From Balneolia bacterium (GTDB lineage Bacteria > Bacteroidota > Rhodothermia > Balneolales > Cyclonatronaceae), in the NCBI GenBank assembly GCA_022565795.1, contig JAIUMA010000017.1, forward strand, positions 1 through 51,668: DNA of 51,668 nt, in the 5' to 3' direction. A program made the position numbers and the translations under genes. Shown here piece after piece: positions 7,458 to 17,435 of the stretch. Every line of letters begins with the position of its first letter. Position 1 is the stretch's first letter. The notes below the pieces were generated by a model. That model worked only from the letters and a program-made list of their open reading frames with translations, did not search any database and had not been told where the DNA came from.

Positions 7458-8960
7458 TTATAAATCGGGCTCTTCGGCAATAACCGGATTTTCAGTCATT
7501 CGGTCTTCCGGCTCTTTCACAAACGACCAGGAAAGCGCGGACGCTCCGACCGTAACTGCACAGATGATGAGCAGAATGGATTTGTCCGGAATAGCTTCGA
7601 CAACCTCACCAACGGCAAAGCTTGAAACAAGCTGTGGCAGTACTACAGACAGGTTGAACAAGCCCATATAGAGCCCCATCTGATTCTGAGCTACCTTCTG
7701 ACTCATAATCGCAAACGGGAGCGAAATGATGGAAGCCCAGCCGATACCTACGATCATCATGAGAATGTATATAGTCCATGGTGTTAGGCCGAAAAACGCA
7801 ATGGATGCGTATCCCGCAGCCATTATGAAAAGGGCCGTTGCGTGCGTGCGAATTCGCCCGAATTTGTTGGCCAATGGCTCCAGCAGCAGAACGGGTATGA
7901 TGGCCGCTACAAGATTCAGCGTAAAGAAACTCCAGTTTACGACTGTGCCAATTCCTTCGTTACTCAAATCCGGAATTTGAAATTCCACAAAAGCGAAGAA
8001 GTAAATAAACATGCTTTGCACGCCAATCCACGAGAAGGAGTGTGCCGCCAGCACCTTTTGGAATCCGATTTTCCCGGCTTCTTCGGCTGATTTGCCGGCC
8101 TCTTTCTTCATGAGCGCCTGAATAACCAGGTAGAGCGTGAGGCCCAGTGATATCATTTCAACGTAATAGCCGGGCACTTCAAATCCGCTGAGGCGCTTGA
8201 TGATGGCATAAATACCATACAGCAGGAACCCCCAGAGCGGTTTGATATTCATGAAAACTTCTAGCGGAGAGGCGTACTGATGAGGGGTTGGGTCTTTGCC
8301 TTCAAGCGAGCGGGTGATATCATCCTCATCCTCGCCATAACGACCCAGATACCGGGGTTCTTTGATGAAAAACGGTGGGATGATTGAGAACAGGAGCACA
8401 ACTACCGCACCTGAATAAATCAGGAATATGTTCCCCATAGTCGCCCCGATGAAATACGAAAGTACACCAAAGGATCCCGATACAAACTGCATCCAGGTGT
8501 AGCCTTTTGTACGTGCGCGTCCTTCGGGAGTGACATCGGCAATAAGCGAGCGGGTGGGGTTGAAGGAGACGTTGATGGACAAATCGAGGACCATCGATAT
8601 TACAATGGCTATACCCAGGATGGCTTCAACGCCCAGTCCGGCCTGAATGATGCCAATGTTCGGAAGCGCAAGGAGCATCAGTGAGGCTAAAACACCGCCC
8701 ACGAGTATAAATACCCTCCGGCGACCGTTCATCACCCAGACGTTATCACTTATAATACCAATGATAACCTGACCCAGAATACCTGCAATAGGTCCGGTAG
8801 CCCAAACCAGGCCAATATCACTGATGGAAAGATTGTACTGATAGGTGAGCAGCCAGCTCAGCGCCGCGATTTGAATGGAAAGGCCGAGTCCCATAGCTGT
8901 GGCAGGGAGGGCAAGCAGCGCATAAAAGGAGTTTGATAATCGCTTCTGAATTTCGAGCAT
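7458..8960 (-). CDS. MFS transporter, SLC45/sucrose-transporter-like
   Basis: Polytopic inner-membrane transporter of the major facilitator superfamily, 500 residues with about 12 membrane segments. The loop between segments 2 and 3 reads GQVIIGIISDNVWVMNGRRR, the SD...GRRR signature seen in the sucrose/glucoside proton symporters (GPH/SLC45 group). The probable role is uptake of a disaccharide or similar solute with protons, but the substrate cannot be read from sequence. A charged cytoplasmic loop (around 205-235) and a hydrophilic tail (EEPDL end) are visible. No glycosidase or regulator adjoins it. ATG at 8960; a 500-bp spacer lies upstream. Confidence 0.85.
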   Translation of the reverse strand: MLEIQKRLSNSFYALLALPATAMGLGLSIQIAALSWLLTYQYNLSISDIGLVWATGPIAGILGQVIIGIISDNVWVMNGRRRVFILVGGVLASLMLLALPNIGIIQAGLGVEAILGIAIVISMVLDLSINVSFNPTRSLIADVTPEGRARTKGYTWMQFVSGSFGVLSYFIGATMGNIFLIYSGAVVVLLFSIIPPFFIKEPRYLGRYGEDEDDITRSLEGKDPTPHQYASPLEVFMNIKPLWGFLLYGIYAIIKRLSGFEVPGYYVEMISLGLTLYLVIQALMKKEAGKSAEEAGKIGFQKVLAAHSFSWIGVQSMFIYFFAFVEFQIPDLSNEGIGTVVNWSFFTLNLVAAIIPVLLLEPLANKFGRIRTHATALFIMAAGYASIAFFGLTPWTIYILMMIVGIGWASIISLPFAIMSQKVAQNQMGLYMGLFNLSVVLPQLVSSFAVGEVVEAIPDKSILLIICAVTVGASALSWSFVKEPEDRMTENPVIAEEPDL

Positions 8961-9462
8961 GTTGAGTAATCCGGCGGGCGTTTAAACTAAAGCCCCGTTT
9001 GGTAAATTAAGGGTGATGACGCTTAGGTACGGCATCAGAATCTGAGGTAACCTTGCACATTCTCAGCCGCAAAAAGCTCGTGAAATAAGGATCTATAAGC
9101 AGTTCAAAAATTAGTGAAAGCGCTTACATTCTGCAACAGATATTTTAGAACAACATGCAGAATACAAATACTAATGGCTATATGAAATCTGCGCGGCTTT
9201 GCTACATAATTGGCGTTCTTCTGCGTCCTGTCTTTATGGACGCAGAATAACACAGATTAATCCGCACATTAACGAAATAGGTAGATCTTAACCTCACCTA
9301 TTTGAAATGAAGTGAAGCGAAGTTTACCAGCTATTTAACAACTTAGCCCCGCTTATTATCGAAATTTTACAGAACAGGCTGAGAGGTTTGGCGTCTAATC
9401 GTGTGTTATGTCATTCGTCATAACTACGTAACTCACTATCTCACAACTAAATCAAAACCTGA
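8961..9462. other. Divergent intergenic region with a dispersed-repeat hairpin
   Basis: About 500 bp between the divergent MFS and TonB-receptor genes, so it must hold both promoters. No ORF with coding character is seen. The only clear structure is the hairpin at 9221-9245. The A-rich leader aactaaatcaaaacctga directly before 9463 is typical of Bacteroidota translation starts. Confidence 0.5.
9205..9266. repeat. Dispersed intergenic repeat, copy 2, forming a hairpin
   Basis: CTGCGTCC (9221-9228) and GGACGCAG (9238-9245) form a perfect 8-bp stem. Outside it, AATTGGCGTTCTT on the left pairs imperfectly with AATAACACAGATT on the right, so the palindrome extends to about 20 bp per arm. The right arm, read on the minus strand, is the ATCTGTGTTATTCTGCGTCC sequence related to the copy at 1021-1046. 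Confidence 0.6.
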
Positions 9463-12357
9463 ATGTCAGCACCCGCTTCTGTTTCCCGCGCATCCGATAT
9501 GATGATGAAGTTTTTCATTCTGTTTATTCTGTTACTTTTTGTTGTTGCCGTTCCTTCACTGACGGCCCAGGATGGTCGCCCTAATTTGTTTATGACCGGT
9601 ACAATTACCGACGGCGCAGACGGTGAACCTCTGCAGGGTGCAAATGTCGCGCTGTTTTCAGCAGCCGATACGGTTCTTGTACGCGGGGCAACCACAGATG
9701 CAGAGGGTATATTTCAGCTGGTTCGCGTTCCGGCGGGTGATTTCATCTTTCAGGTTTCGTTTGTCGGTTACTTTACCGAGATAGAAAATATCAGCTGGGA
9801 TGGAAGCGCACCCTTAACGAGAAACCTCACTTTGCGGGTTGATGAGCAGCAGCTTGATGAAGTCCGTATCGTTGGCCGTCTTCCCAGAATGGAAGTAAGG
9901 GGCGATACTACGGCTTACAATGCAGATGCATTTACCACCAACCGCGACGCCACGGTCGAAGACCTCATCGCCCGTATGCCGGGTATCGTTGTCCGCGACG
10001 GCCAGGTTGAAGCACAGGGTGAGCAGATTCGCCGCGTTTTGGTAGACGGGAATGAGTTTTTTGGAGATGATGCCACGCTTGCCATTCGCAACCTTCCCGC
10101 TGAAATTGTGCAGCAAATTGAGGTTTTCGATCGTATGGGCGATCAGGCGCGATTTACAGGTTTCGATGATGGCAGCCAGGAAAGAACGCTAAACATTGTT
10201 ACCCGCTCGGGTATCCGGAACGGGCAGTTCGGTCGTCTTCAGACCGGCTACGGATCGGATGAGCGGTATACAGGAAGCGGAAACTATAACTACTTCAGTG
10301 GAGACACCCGTTTTTCAGTTCTTGGCCTCACGAACAATATAAATCAGCAGAATTTTGCCGGTGAAGACCTCGTAGGCGTTAGTGAGGCGGCCGGAGGTGG
10401 AGGTCGCGGTGGACAGTGGCGTGGTCGCGCAGCAACGCGGGAGTTCATGGTTGGACAGCAGCCGGGAATTAGCACCACGCATTCGGTTGGTCTGAACTAC
10501 ATCGATAAATGGGGTCAGGATTTCACCATTAATTCCAGCTATTTCTTCAACGCTTCAGACAACACCAATGAGCGCCTTAGTGAGCGCCAGTACACCGGCG
10601 GATTTGCGGGCGATCAGTTCTACGACGAGTTCTCAAGCGGTTCGGCTGATAACTACAACCACCGCTTCAATATGCGCGCGGAGTACCAAATGACTGAGCG
10701 CAGCTCGTTTGTTTTCACACCACGTGTTAACCTTCAGCAGAACAGTTCGAATAATATTTTTGAAGCATTCACCTTTTCAAACCAGCGGGCCCTGCTCAAC
10801 CAAACCGAGAATGTGAATAGCTCCGATCGTTTTGGCTATGATATGAGCGGATCGCTTTTGTTCCGCCACCGTTTTAACACGCCCGGCCGTACCATGTCGG
10901 TAAATCTTCGCGGTGATGCCAACAACCGCACCGGAGATCAGTTCCGAATCGGCGAAACGGTCTTCTTCGACTCGAATGCCAACGAAATTGTTGAAAATCA
11001 GCGTACCGATATCGATGACGGTGGTTATACAGTGAGCACCAATGTTTCGTTGACTGAGTCGGTTAGCGAGCGTTCGCAGCTGCAGTTAAGCTATAACCCG
11101 TCGTTCAACCTGAACCGCTCCGATCGTGAGGCGTTCATTTTTGTGGAGGAGACCGGCGATTATGACCTGCTCGACGCTTCACTTTCCAACCGGTTTGAAA
11201 ACGAGGTATGGCGTCAGCGCGTGTCGACCGGGTACAACTACCGTCACGACCGCTACCGCCTGAACCTGAACTTTGCCTACGAGAACACGCTTCTCAAGGG
11301 CGCGCAGGAATTTCCGTTTGAGGCCGATACGCGTCAGGTGTACAACAACCTGCTTCCAAGCGCTACGTTAACCTTTAATGTTGGCCAGACCAATAACGTG
11401 CGCATTAACTACAGAACCAACACCCGCACACCATCTGCGAACCAGCTTCAGGACGTAATTGATAACACCAACCCGCTTCGTCTGAGTGGTGGTAATCCGG
11501 ATTTGATGCAGCAGTATACACACTCGCTGTCTACCCGCATTCGTTTTGCAAGTCCGCAGCAGGGAAGCTCAACGGTTGTCTTTCTGAACGCATCCTTCAC
11601 GCAGGACACTATCGGAAACGTTGACTTTATCGCGCAGCAGGACACACTCATCCAGAATAACATTTTCCTGGGGCAGGGATCACGTCTGGTGCGTCCGGAC
11701 AACGTGGGTGATTCATGGAACCTGCGCGCATTTGTCTCCAGAGGATGGGTGATGGATCTCATTAGCAGCAACGTGAATATCAACGGTGGCGGTAGCTTTA
11801 ACAGCACGCCGGCTGCAATCAATGAGCTGCGCTACACCTCAAATACATGGTCGCTGAATTCCGGTGCAGTGGTAAGCAGTAATATCAGCCCGGAGATTGA
11901 TTTCAGACTATCATACCAGGCGAATTACAACATAGTTGATAACTCTGTGCCTACCGGATTTGACCAGAACTACTACGTTGGCACCGCTTCGGCGCGAATA
12001 AATCTGCAGCCTTGGAGAGGACTGATTCTGGAGTCAGATACCAGAATCAGACACTTTAGCGGTCTGCAGGATGATTTTAACAACGACAGCATTTTCTGGA
12101 ATGCGGCTATCGGCTACAAGTTTATGGAAAACCGTGCTGCTGAAATCAAATTCACCGTTGTTGATATCCTGAACCAGAATAACAACATCAACCGTGTGAT
12201 TCAGGATACCTTCATCGAGGACGTTCGTTCTAACGTGCTTTCTCGTTATGCTATGGTAAGTTTCAGCTATAACTTCCGCGCTATTCAGGCCGGTGCGCCA
12301 CAGCAGCAGCGCGGCAGAGGAATGGGCCCGGGCGGTGGCGAGTGGAGACGCGGATAG
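9463..12357 (+). CDS. TonB-dependent receptor / outer membrane beta-barrel protein
   Basis: 964-residue outer-membrane receptor. A signal peptide (hydrophobic KFFILFILLLFVVAVPSL, cleavage near TAQ-DG) is followed by a carboxypeptidase-like regulatory domain (about 42-120, GTITDGADGEPLQGANVAL), a plug domain (about 140-220: ATVEDLIARMPGIVVRDGQ, RRVLVDGNEFFGDD), and a long aromatic beta-barrel of the kind annotated as OMP_b-brl_3. The C-terminus is a Gly/Arg-rich tail (QRGRGMGPGGGEWRRG). Such proteins import substrates with TonB energy or act as surface binders; no SusD-like partner lies next to it, so the substrate is open. ATGs at 9499, 9502 and 9505 (MMMKFF) are alternative starts; 9463 has the A-rich leader. 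Confidence 0.88.
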   Translation: MSAPASVSRASDMMMKFFILFILLLFVVAVPSLTAQDGRPNLFMTGTITDGADGEPLQGANVALFSAADTVLVRGATTDAEGIFQLVRVPAGDFIFQVSFVGYFTEIENISWDGSAPLTRNLTLRVDEQQLDEVRIVGRLPRMEVRGDTTAYNADAFTTNRDATVEDLIARMPGIVVRDGQVEAQGEQIRRVLVDGNEFFGDDATLAIRNLPAEIVQQIEVFDRMGDQARFTGFDDGSQERTLNIVTRSGIRNGQFGRLQTGYGSDERYTGSGNYNYFSGDTRFSVLGLTNNINQQNFAGEDLVGVSEAAGGGGRGGQWRGRAATREFMVGQQPGISTTHSVGLNYIDKWGQDFTINSSYFFNASDNTNERLSERQYTGGFAGDQFYDEFSSGSADNYNHRFNMRAEYQMTERSSFVFTPRVNLQQNSSNNIFEAFTFSNQRALLNQTENVNSSDRFGYDMSGSLLFRHRFNTPGRTMSVNLRGDANNRTGDQFRIGETVFFDSNANEIVENQRTDIDDGGYTVSTNVSLTESVSERSQLQLSYNPSFNLNRSDREAFIFVEETGDYDLLDASLSNRFENEVWRQRVSTGYNYRHDRYRLNLNFAYENTLLKGAQEFPFEADTRQVYNNLLPSATLTFNVGQTNNVRINYRTNTRTPSANQLQDVIDNTNPLRLSGGNPDLMQQYTHSLSTRIRFASPQQGSSTVVFLNASFTQDTIGNVDFIAQQDTLIQNNIFLGQGSRLVRPDNVGDSWNLRAFVSRGWVMDLISSNVNINGGGSFNSTPAAINELRYTSNTWSLNSGAVVSSNISPEIDFRLSYQANYNIVDNSVPTGFDQNYYVGTASARINLQPWRGLILESDTRIRHFSGLQDDFNNDSIFWNAAIGYKFMENRAAEIKFTVVDILNQNNNINRVIQDTFIEDVRSNVLSRYAMVSFSYNFRAIQAGAPQQQRGRGMGPGGGEWRRG

Positions 12358-12407
12358 TAAAAAGAGCGAGCCAGGACTAAAGGCTTTTTCTAAGGTTTTA
12401 TAAAATC

Positions 12408-12446
12408 AAAAAGGGTGATGCCATCACAGACGGCATCACCCTTTTT
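12408..12446. terminator. Bidirectional rho-independent terminator
   Basis: AAAAAGGGTGATGCC (12408-12422) and GGCATCACCCTTTTT (12432-12446) form a perfect 15-bp stem with a 9-nt loop and A/T tracts at both ends, between the converging TonB receptor and subtilase genes. Confidence 0.95.
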
Positions 12447-12481
12447 CGTTCTCTCTACGTCTCTTGATATAGTTTCAAGTC

Positions 12482-15400
12482 TTACTTCACGAGCACCATT
12501 TTTCTGGTCTGGACCATAGTGCCCGTTTGCAGGCGGTACAAATACATACCGCTGGAAAACCCTGATGCATCGAACTGTACGTCGAATCGGCCCGCCTGCT
12601 GGAGCTCGTTCACCAGTACTGCAACGCGTTGTCCCAGCATGTTGAATACTTCCAGCCTAACCTCACCCGCTTCAGGAATGGTGTAGCTGATGAGCGTGGT
12701 CGGGTTGAACGGATTCGGATAGTTTTGATTTAGTGAGAATCCACTGGCTAACTCCGGTTCAGAAACGCTTGTGCTTACATTTGGGTCGATAATTAAGGTA
12801 AAACGACTCTCCTCCAGCTGCATCATTTCGGGCTGCTGTAAACCGGCAACGAGTTCAAGAGAGCTGGTGATTGCATCGCCTGAAGCATTACGCAGCATCC
12901 CTGCTTCATCATCATTTACCATGAACTCATAGTTCATGTCCGGGGTAATTTCCAGCATGTCGCTGGTTTTGTTATCCCGAAGCCAAAGGGTGATGTGGTC
13001 CGGAAGGAACAACATACCGGCAGAAAGAGAAAAGAGACCGCTGCCGGAAGCGCGAAGGTGAAGCGGTACCTCAACGACATCTGAAAACTCCTCTGCCATA
13101 AATCGAGTCTGCCAGTTGCTCTCCTCATCCGTTGTGTAGAGGTGAAGATAATCGGTGCTGAGCGTATTCATACGGGGCACGTTAAATACGAAGGGCTGCT
13201 CACTTCGCGCTTCATCAAATACCAGCAATTGATTCGTGCTGCGGCTGTTGCCTTCTGCAATCAGCTCGACCATGAGCTGCTCAGGCTCGTTAAACAGGCC
13301 GCCGTCTGTACCCGCAGCATGGGACGGACTGAAAGCGATGCTGGCTTCGCTGCTTAGCGACTGCACCCAGAAGCCCTGGAACGGCGCAATTAGCCCGGAA
13401 TGTCCGCCGCCGGGACCAGAGGTGAGGTAGTCAGCGCCTCCTGAACGGTTAGCATCCCAAATAAGAATATTGGCATTGATGTCCTGCGCATCAGCAAAAA
13501 CCTCGTTCCAGTCGAGCGTGAATGGGTAGGGGTTGCTGAGCAGGTGCCAGCCGTCTCCGTCTCCGGTATTCGGGAGCTGCTGTACAAATGACTGGCTGAA
13601 CGGTGTGCCGGGCACTTCAACGGCTTTCGGCCATCCGTTGGGCACCTGGTCGTAGTCATCGTCGTCGAAAACGTAGACCAGAGTGCCGAGAGCTATATCA
13701 CTTTGTCCGTTGCCTGATAACCCGATGTAGCTATCGGCAGAAGCCGGAACGCCAAAACTGCCGGTAGCCTGGTTGAAGTAGAAAACGTTTGGCTGACCAT
13801 GTTCAGCATTGGCACCGGGAAATCCCTGGGTCCAGATGCTGCCAAGCAGGTCTCCATAGGTGGTTGAAGCCACCGGAGAGCCAAGCATTCTCCAGCCTTC
13901 ATTCGGGCCGGAAAGCTCCGTACTGAGGAAATTCCCGACGGTTACCTGCACCGGAATTTCAATTGTAGCATTCTGAGCGTCGTTGGTAGTAATTACCAGC
14001 GTACGTGTGTAGATGCCCGGTTCGAGTCCGCTTGTGTTGATCTCAAGAGTTACGTCTACAGACAGGGATTCGCCTATGGACCCTGATACCGGGGTATATG
14101 ATAAAGCAAAAGATGGTTCTGTTTCGGCCGGAGTTACGCAGCCAGCGATTGCAATTCGTGTGTTCAGGCCGTACGTGCCAACCGAAACCCACTGGTTGTT
14201 TGATTCCAGTATCATGGCGCCAGTACCGTCGCCGTCTGGCTCGTGCGCTGAGCTCACCATACCAAAGTAGTAGGATGACGGGATAAAAGATCCAAGCTGT
14301 GTAATATCAGCACCGATGATCACATCATCCTCTACGGTAATCTCATCGTCGAAGGGAATATACATCGCGTTGGCCATACTGCCTGGCGAGCCGGAGGGGA
14401 GGGAGGATAGTGCGACGGACGTCTGGGTGAGCACCGCTTTTGTGGCGGCATCCCAGACGGTAAAAACTACGTTTCCTGAGCTTCCGGCGCGTTCAAACAG
14501 AAACTCTGCCCCGGAGATAACCAGAGGTTCATTAATTTCGAATAGCTGCCCGAAAGCAATGTCATCGTAAATATTGGTACCGAAAACATAACCGCTTTCT
14601 TCAGACCACCAGTATAATGCAAGCGCAGCCGGTTCAGTCCAGCCCGGAGGATAAATTCTGTCCAGACAGCTGCTTTGGATTGTCTCGCCATTTATACCAC
14701 CGGCATACTCTGCCATGGACTGACGAAAAACCATGGGCTGTGATTTCATCGAGTTGGCAATCGTGCGCTGTGGGCTGGTCACCAATGGACTGTTTGGTGA
14801 AATTCGCTGTGATGGTGATATGCTTGATTCAGCGGTGAGTTTATCGCGAGAGGCCGAAGAGCGTTGGGCTCCGTTTTCGGGGACATCGGTAATTGAGAAG
14901 TTGAGGAATCCATCTCCGGCGTTAGAAATAGTGAAAGAAGCTGATTCGTTTTCATCAGCTCCGAGCAGAAGTGAGAAATCGGAAACGCTAACTACTGCAC
15001 CCGGACTGCCGGTGATTGCCTCATCAAGCTGAATTCGCGAGCGGGTGATGCTATTTGAATCCGTTAGAGGAGTTCCGGTTTGCTGAAGAGCCTGTAGGGT
15101 TTCGTCGACCGTTGCGCCCGGATTTGCCTGTATGTAGAGCGCCCATGCTCCGGCCACGTGTGGCGCGGCCATGGAGGTGCCCTGAAGCCCGTCATAGCTG
15201 TTGTTTGGTCTGGCCGATTCGATTACTTGTCCGGGTGCGAGCAGGTCCAGAATCCCCGCACTGTTCGAAAAGACTGATATGGCATCGAGGGTGGTCCCGC
15301 CATACTTACCCGTTTGGGAAGACCCAACGGAAACCGCCGTTGAAATACAGGCAGGAGCAGAAATTGAGTCTTTGAAGCCATTGTTTCCAGAGGCAACAAC

Positions 15401-16384
15401 TGTAGCAATGTTTACGGACTTAAGCAGGTCCATAGCGTTTTTTGTGGCGGCCCGGTCTGCGTCACAAGCATCATAAAAACGCCCGCCGCCGAGACTCATA
15501 TTTGCCGCTGCGATGGTATAGTTATTCCGATTCTCATAAAGCCAGTTTAGCGCTGCAATTTGATCTGATGTGAAGGACAGCACACAGTCTCTGGTTGCGC
15601 CCATGCCGCATTCAGCCTGAGGAAAACGACTAAAAACCTGCATGGAAATGATGTTAGCATCGCGAGCCACACCGTTAACCTGCCGGCCGCTGTTTATGCT
15701 GCTTCCGGCTACCGTGCCTGCAACGTGGGTTCCGTGTCCGCATCCTTGTATGCTCATATCGCAGTCGTCTGCTGCTCCAGCCCCAATTGCAGAAGAGGCT
15801 CCGTCCGGACACAGTGATTGCGACCCGAACTGCTCCACGTTTGATGAAAAGCAAACCTCCTCGATGACGCGATCACCAAAATGAGGGTGGGTGGATTCAA
15901 CACCTGTGTCCAGAACGGCAACTGTGATGCCTTCACCCGTATAGCCAAGGTCCCAAACCTGCGTGGCGCCAATTATTTCATTGCTCACATTCATAAACGG
16001 CTCGGTGAGCTCATCTAAAACCACATCAGCAACCTGTGGATCGCTTAAAAGCGCAAGAATTCCCTCGCGGTCGGTAATTAAGGCAAAGTGCGGGACATTA
16101 TTGAATTCCTTTAGGTTTTCAATGAGCATTCCGCTTTGTCTCGAAAGAACAGCTTCCCGGTTTTGAATAATTTCAGCGCGCTGCATCTGATGAAGCTGAA
16201 GCTCACCCGGGCGTGGAGCCCTGTAATTCATATTAAGATTCACAATTACAGGAATTTTGCCCATTTCGTGAGCTTTTTCAAGAAGTGTTTCCTGCTGTGA
16301 AGTCAGTTCAGGAGTTTGTGCCATAGCGGGAGATGCTGCATACACGACAAGCAGCGTCACCCAGAATAGTAGTGTTTTTACCAT
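12482..16384 (-). CDS. Secreted S8 (subtilisin-like) serine protease with T9SS type A sorting domain
   Basis: About 1,300-residue exported subtilase. Positions below count from the GTG at 16390, two residues before the preferred ATG at 16384. The signal peptide ends at SPAMA-Q (about 25). A propeptide-like region (26-135) precedes the catalytic domain with Asp161 (VAVLDTGV), His219 (CGHGTHVAG), oxyanion Asn336 (VASGNNG) and Ser406 (GTSMAAPHVAG). Several beta-sandwich regions follow, and the last 85 residues are a Por-secretion type A sorting domain (NYPNPFNPTTLISY...LGQRVAVLV...GMYLYRL...RKMVLVK). It should be exported through Sec and T9SS and bound to or released from the surface for extracellular proteolysis. 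It is monocistronic with a strong terminator. Confidence 0.95.
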   Translation of the reverse strand: MVKTLLFWVTLLVVYAASPAMAQTPELTSQQETLLEKAHEMGKIPVIVNLNMNYRAPRPGELQLHQMQRAEIIQNREAVLSRQSGMLIENLKEFNNVPHFALITDREGILALLSDPQVADVVLDELTEPFMNVSNEIIGATQVWDLGYTGEGITVAVLDTGVESTHPHFGDRVIEEVCFSSNVEQFGSQSLCPDGASSAIGAGAADDCDMSIQGCGHGTHVAGTVAGSSINSGRQVNGVARDANIISMQVFSRFPQAECGMGATRDCVLSFTSDQIAALNWLYENRNNYTIAAANMSLGGGRFYDACDADRAATKNAMDLLKSVNIATVVASGNNGFKDSISAPACISTAVSVGSSQTGKYGGTTLDAISVFSNSAGILDLLAPGQVIESARPNNSYDGLQGTSMAAPHVAGAWALYIQANPGATVDETLQALQQTGTPLTDSNSITRSRIQLDEAITGSPGAVVSVSDFSLLLGADENESASFTISNAGDGFLNFSITDVPENGAQRSSASRDKLTAESSISPSQRISPNSPLVTSPQRTIANSMKSQPMVFRQSMAEYAGGINGETIQSSCLDRIYPPGWTEPAALALYWWSEESGYVFGTNIYDDIAFGQLFEINEPLVISGAEFLFERAGSSGNVVFTVWDAATKAVLTQTSVALSSLPSGSPGSMANAMYIPFDDEITVEDDVIIGADITQLGSFIPSSYYFGMVSSAHEPDGDGTGAMILESNNQWVSVGTYGLNTRIAIAGCVTPAETEPSFALSYTPVSGSIGESLSVDVTLEINTSGLEPGIYTRTLVITTNDAQNATIEIPVQVTVGNFLSTELSGPNEGWRMLGSPVASTTYGDLLGSIWTQGFPGANAEHGQPNVFYFNQATGSFGVPASADSYIGLSGNGQSDIALGTLVYVFDDDDYDQVPNGWPKAVEVPGTPFSQSFVQQLPNTGDGDGWHLLSNPYPFTLDWNEVFADAQDINANILIWDANRSGGADYLTSGPGGGHSGLIAPFQGFWVQSLSSEASIAFSPSHAAGTDGGLFNEPEQLMVELIAEGNSRSTNQLLVFDEARSEQPFVFNVPRMNTLSTDYLHLYTTDEESNWQTRFMAEEFSDVVEVPLHLRASGSGLFSLSAGMLFLPDHITLWLRDNKTSDMLEITPDMNYEFMVNDDEAGMLRNASGDAITSSLELVAGLQQPEMMQLEESRFTLIIDPNVSTSVSEPELASGFSLNQNYPNPFNPTTLISYTIPEAGEVRLEVFNMLGQRVAVLVNELQQAGRFDVQFDASGFSSGMYLYRLQTGTMVQTRKMVLVK

Positions 16385-16566
16385 ATCCACTCGCTTAATG
16401 TTATTTGTCCAATATTGATGGCTTAAATTACATTAAAAATTTTTAATAAAAAAGAATGAACACATAAATAGTTTGCCGGAAATTGACGATTCACAATTAC
16501 TTAAGAAGGGAGTGTTAGGAATCTTTACTGGCGTAAAATGCGCTATGATTTCCGGTTATTTGCCGG

Positions 16567-16938
16567 CTATGGCTGCCGGAAAATGAGGCGATAAGTATAG
16601 GTAAGATACCCGGCTGTGAGAGGTACAAGCGCGTAGACAGCGGCGAACCAGAACGGATTAAAAAAGAAGAGCGCGATGCCGATATTCACAATCAGAATTA
16701 ATATCCAGACAAACCAGCCGGCGCCGAATGCCCGCGATTTTTCGGGCTCTTTGAGTTTTTGCTGCAGCAGGTAGATGAATTCAACAATTAGCGCCATTGA
16801 TATCCACGCAGGACCTAAAAACAATACAGTATTCACAAGCTCGAGATGCCAGAACAAAACATAAGTTACTACAATTACGAGCTTGAGGATGAGAATGCCC
16901 TGCCAAAGCGAGCTTGCGCTGTTGAGAAATGACTGCAT
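16567..16938 (-). CDS. Small polytopic membrane protein of unknown function
   Basis: 123 residues with about four membrane segments (roughly 14-33, 36-58, 72-90, 93-115) and a charged loop QQKLKEPEKSR between the second and third. No catalytic motif is recognisable and I cannot name the family. It lies 50 bp downstream of the DUF1499 gene on the same strand and may be the last member of the cysteine desulfurase-DUF1499 transcription unit. Confidence 0.7.
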   Translation of the reverse strand: MQSFLNSASSLWQGILILKLVIVVTYVLFWHLELVNTVLFLGPAWISMALIVEFIYLLQQKLKEPEKSRAFGAGWFVWILILIVNIGIALFFFNPFWFAAVYALVPLTAGYLTYTYRLIFRQP

Positions 16939-16988
16939 GAAAAATATAAGTTGACCTAAATTACAGTGTAGGGTATTTATCTGAAAAC

Positions 16989-17414
16989 CTAGCGAAGCTC
17001 GTCAGCAAGCATGCGGTAGAAACGGTTGACCCGCCGGCCGTTAACGCCCAAATCACTGTAGCCCGTTCGGCTTGCGCTTCGGATATGGACCAGGGTATCG
17101 CCATCCTCGTGTGGAGTCAGGGCAAGATGCACATCATCCCGAAAACCAAATATTCGGATTCTGAATACCGCATGGACTTCAAATTCCCCGGTTTGTTCTA
17201 CGCTTTCGGCATTCATTTTTTCTAGCACGTTCAGAACGGCCTCCAGAGTACGTTCCGGGCTGACTTTAAATTCCTGTGAACTTCTCTGACAGTTGGGACT
17301 GTCGGGACACTCCTCGAGCGGATTGTCCGAGCTGGCACCCGGTATCTGCGTAGCAGAGAATACCCCCAAAATGATGAGCATCGAAATAAGCAGGGCAGAG
17401 CCGACGGAAGTCAT
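16989..17414 (-). CDS. DUF1499 domain-containing exported protein
   Basis: 141 residues with an N-terminal hydrophobic segment (about 7-22), either signal peptide or anchor. The family signatures are present: CPDSPNCQRSS (36-46, two cysteines) and the C-terminal block SASRTGYSDLGVNGRRVNRF. DUF1499 proteins are exported or membrane-attached and of unknown function. The gene begins 21 bp after the end of the cysteine desulfurase gene on the same strand, so the two are probably co-transcribed; no functional link is established. Confidence 0.88.
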   Translation of the reverse strand: MTSVGSALLISMLIILGVFSATQIPGASSDNPLEECPDSPNCQRSSQEFKVSPERTLEAVLNVLEKMNAESVEQTGEFEVHAVFRIRIFGFRDDVHLALTPHEDGDTLVHIRSASRTGYSDLGVNGRRVNRFYRMLADELR

Positions 17415-17435
17415 AGCGATAGCTGAAGCATTGAT

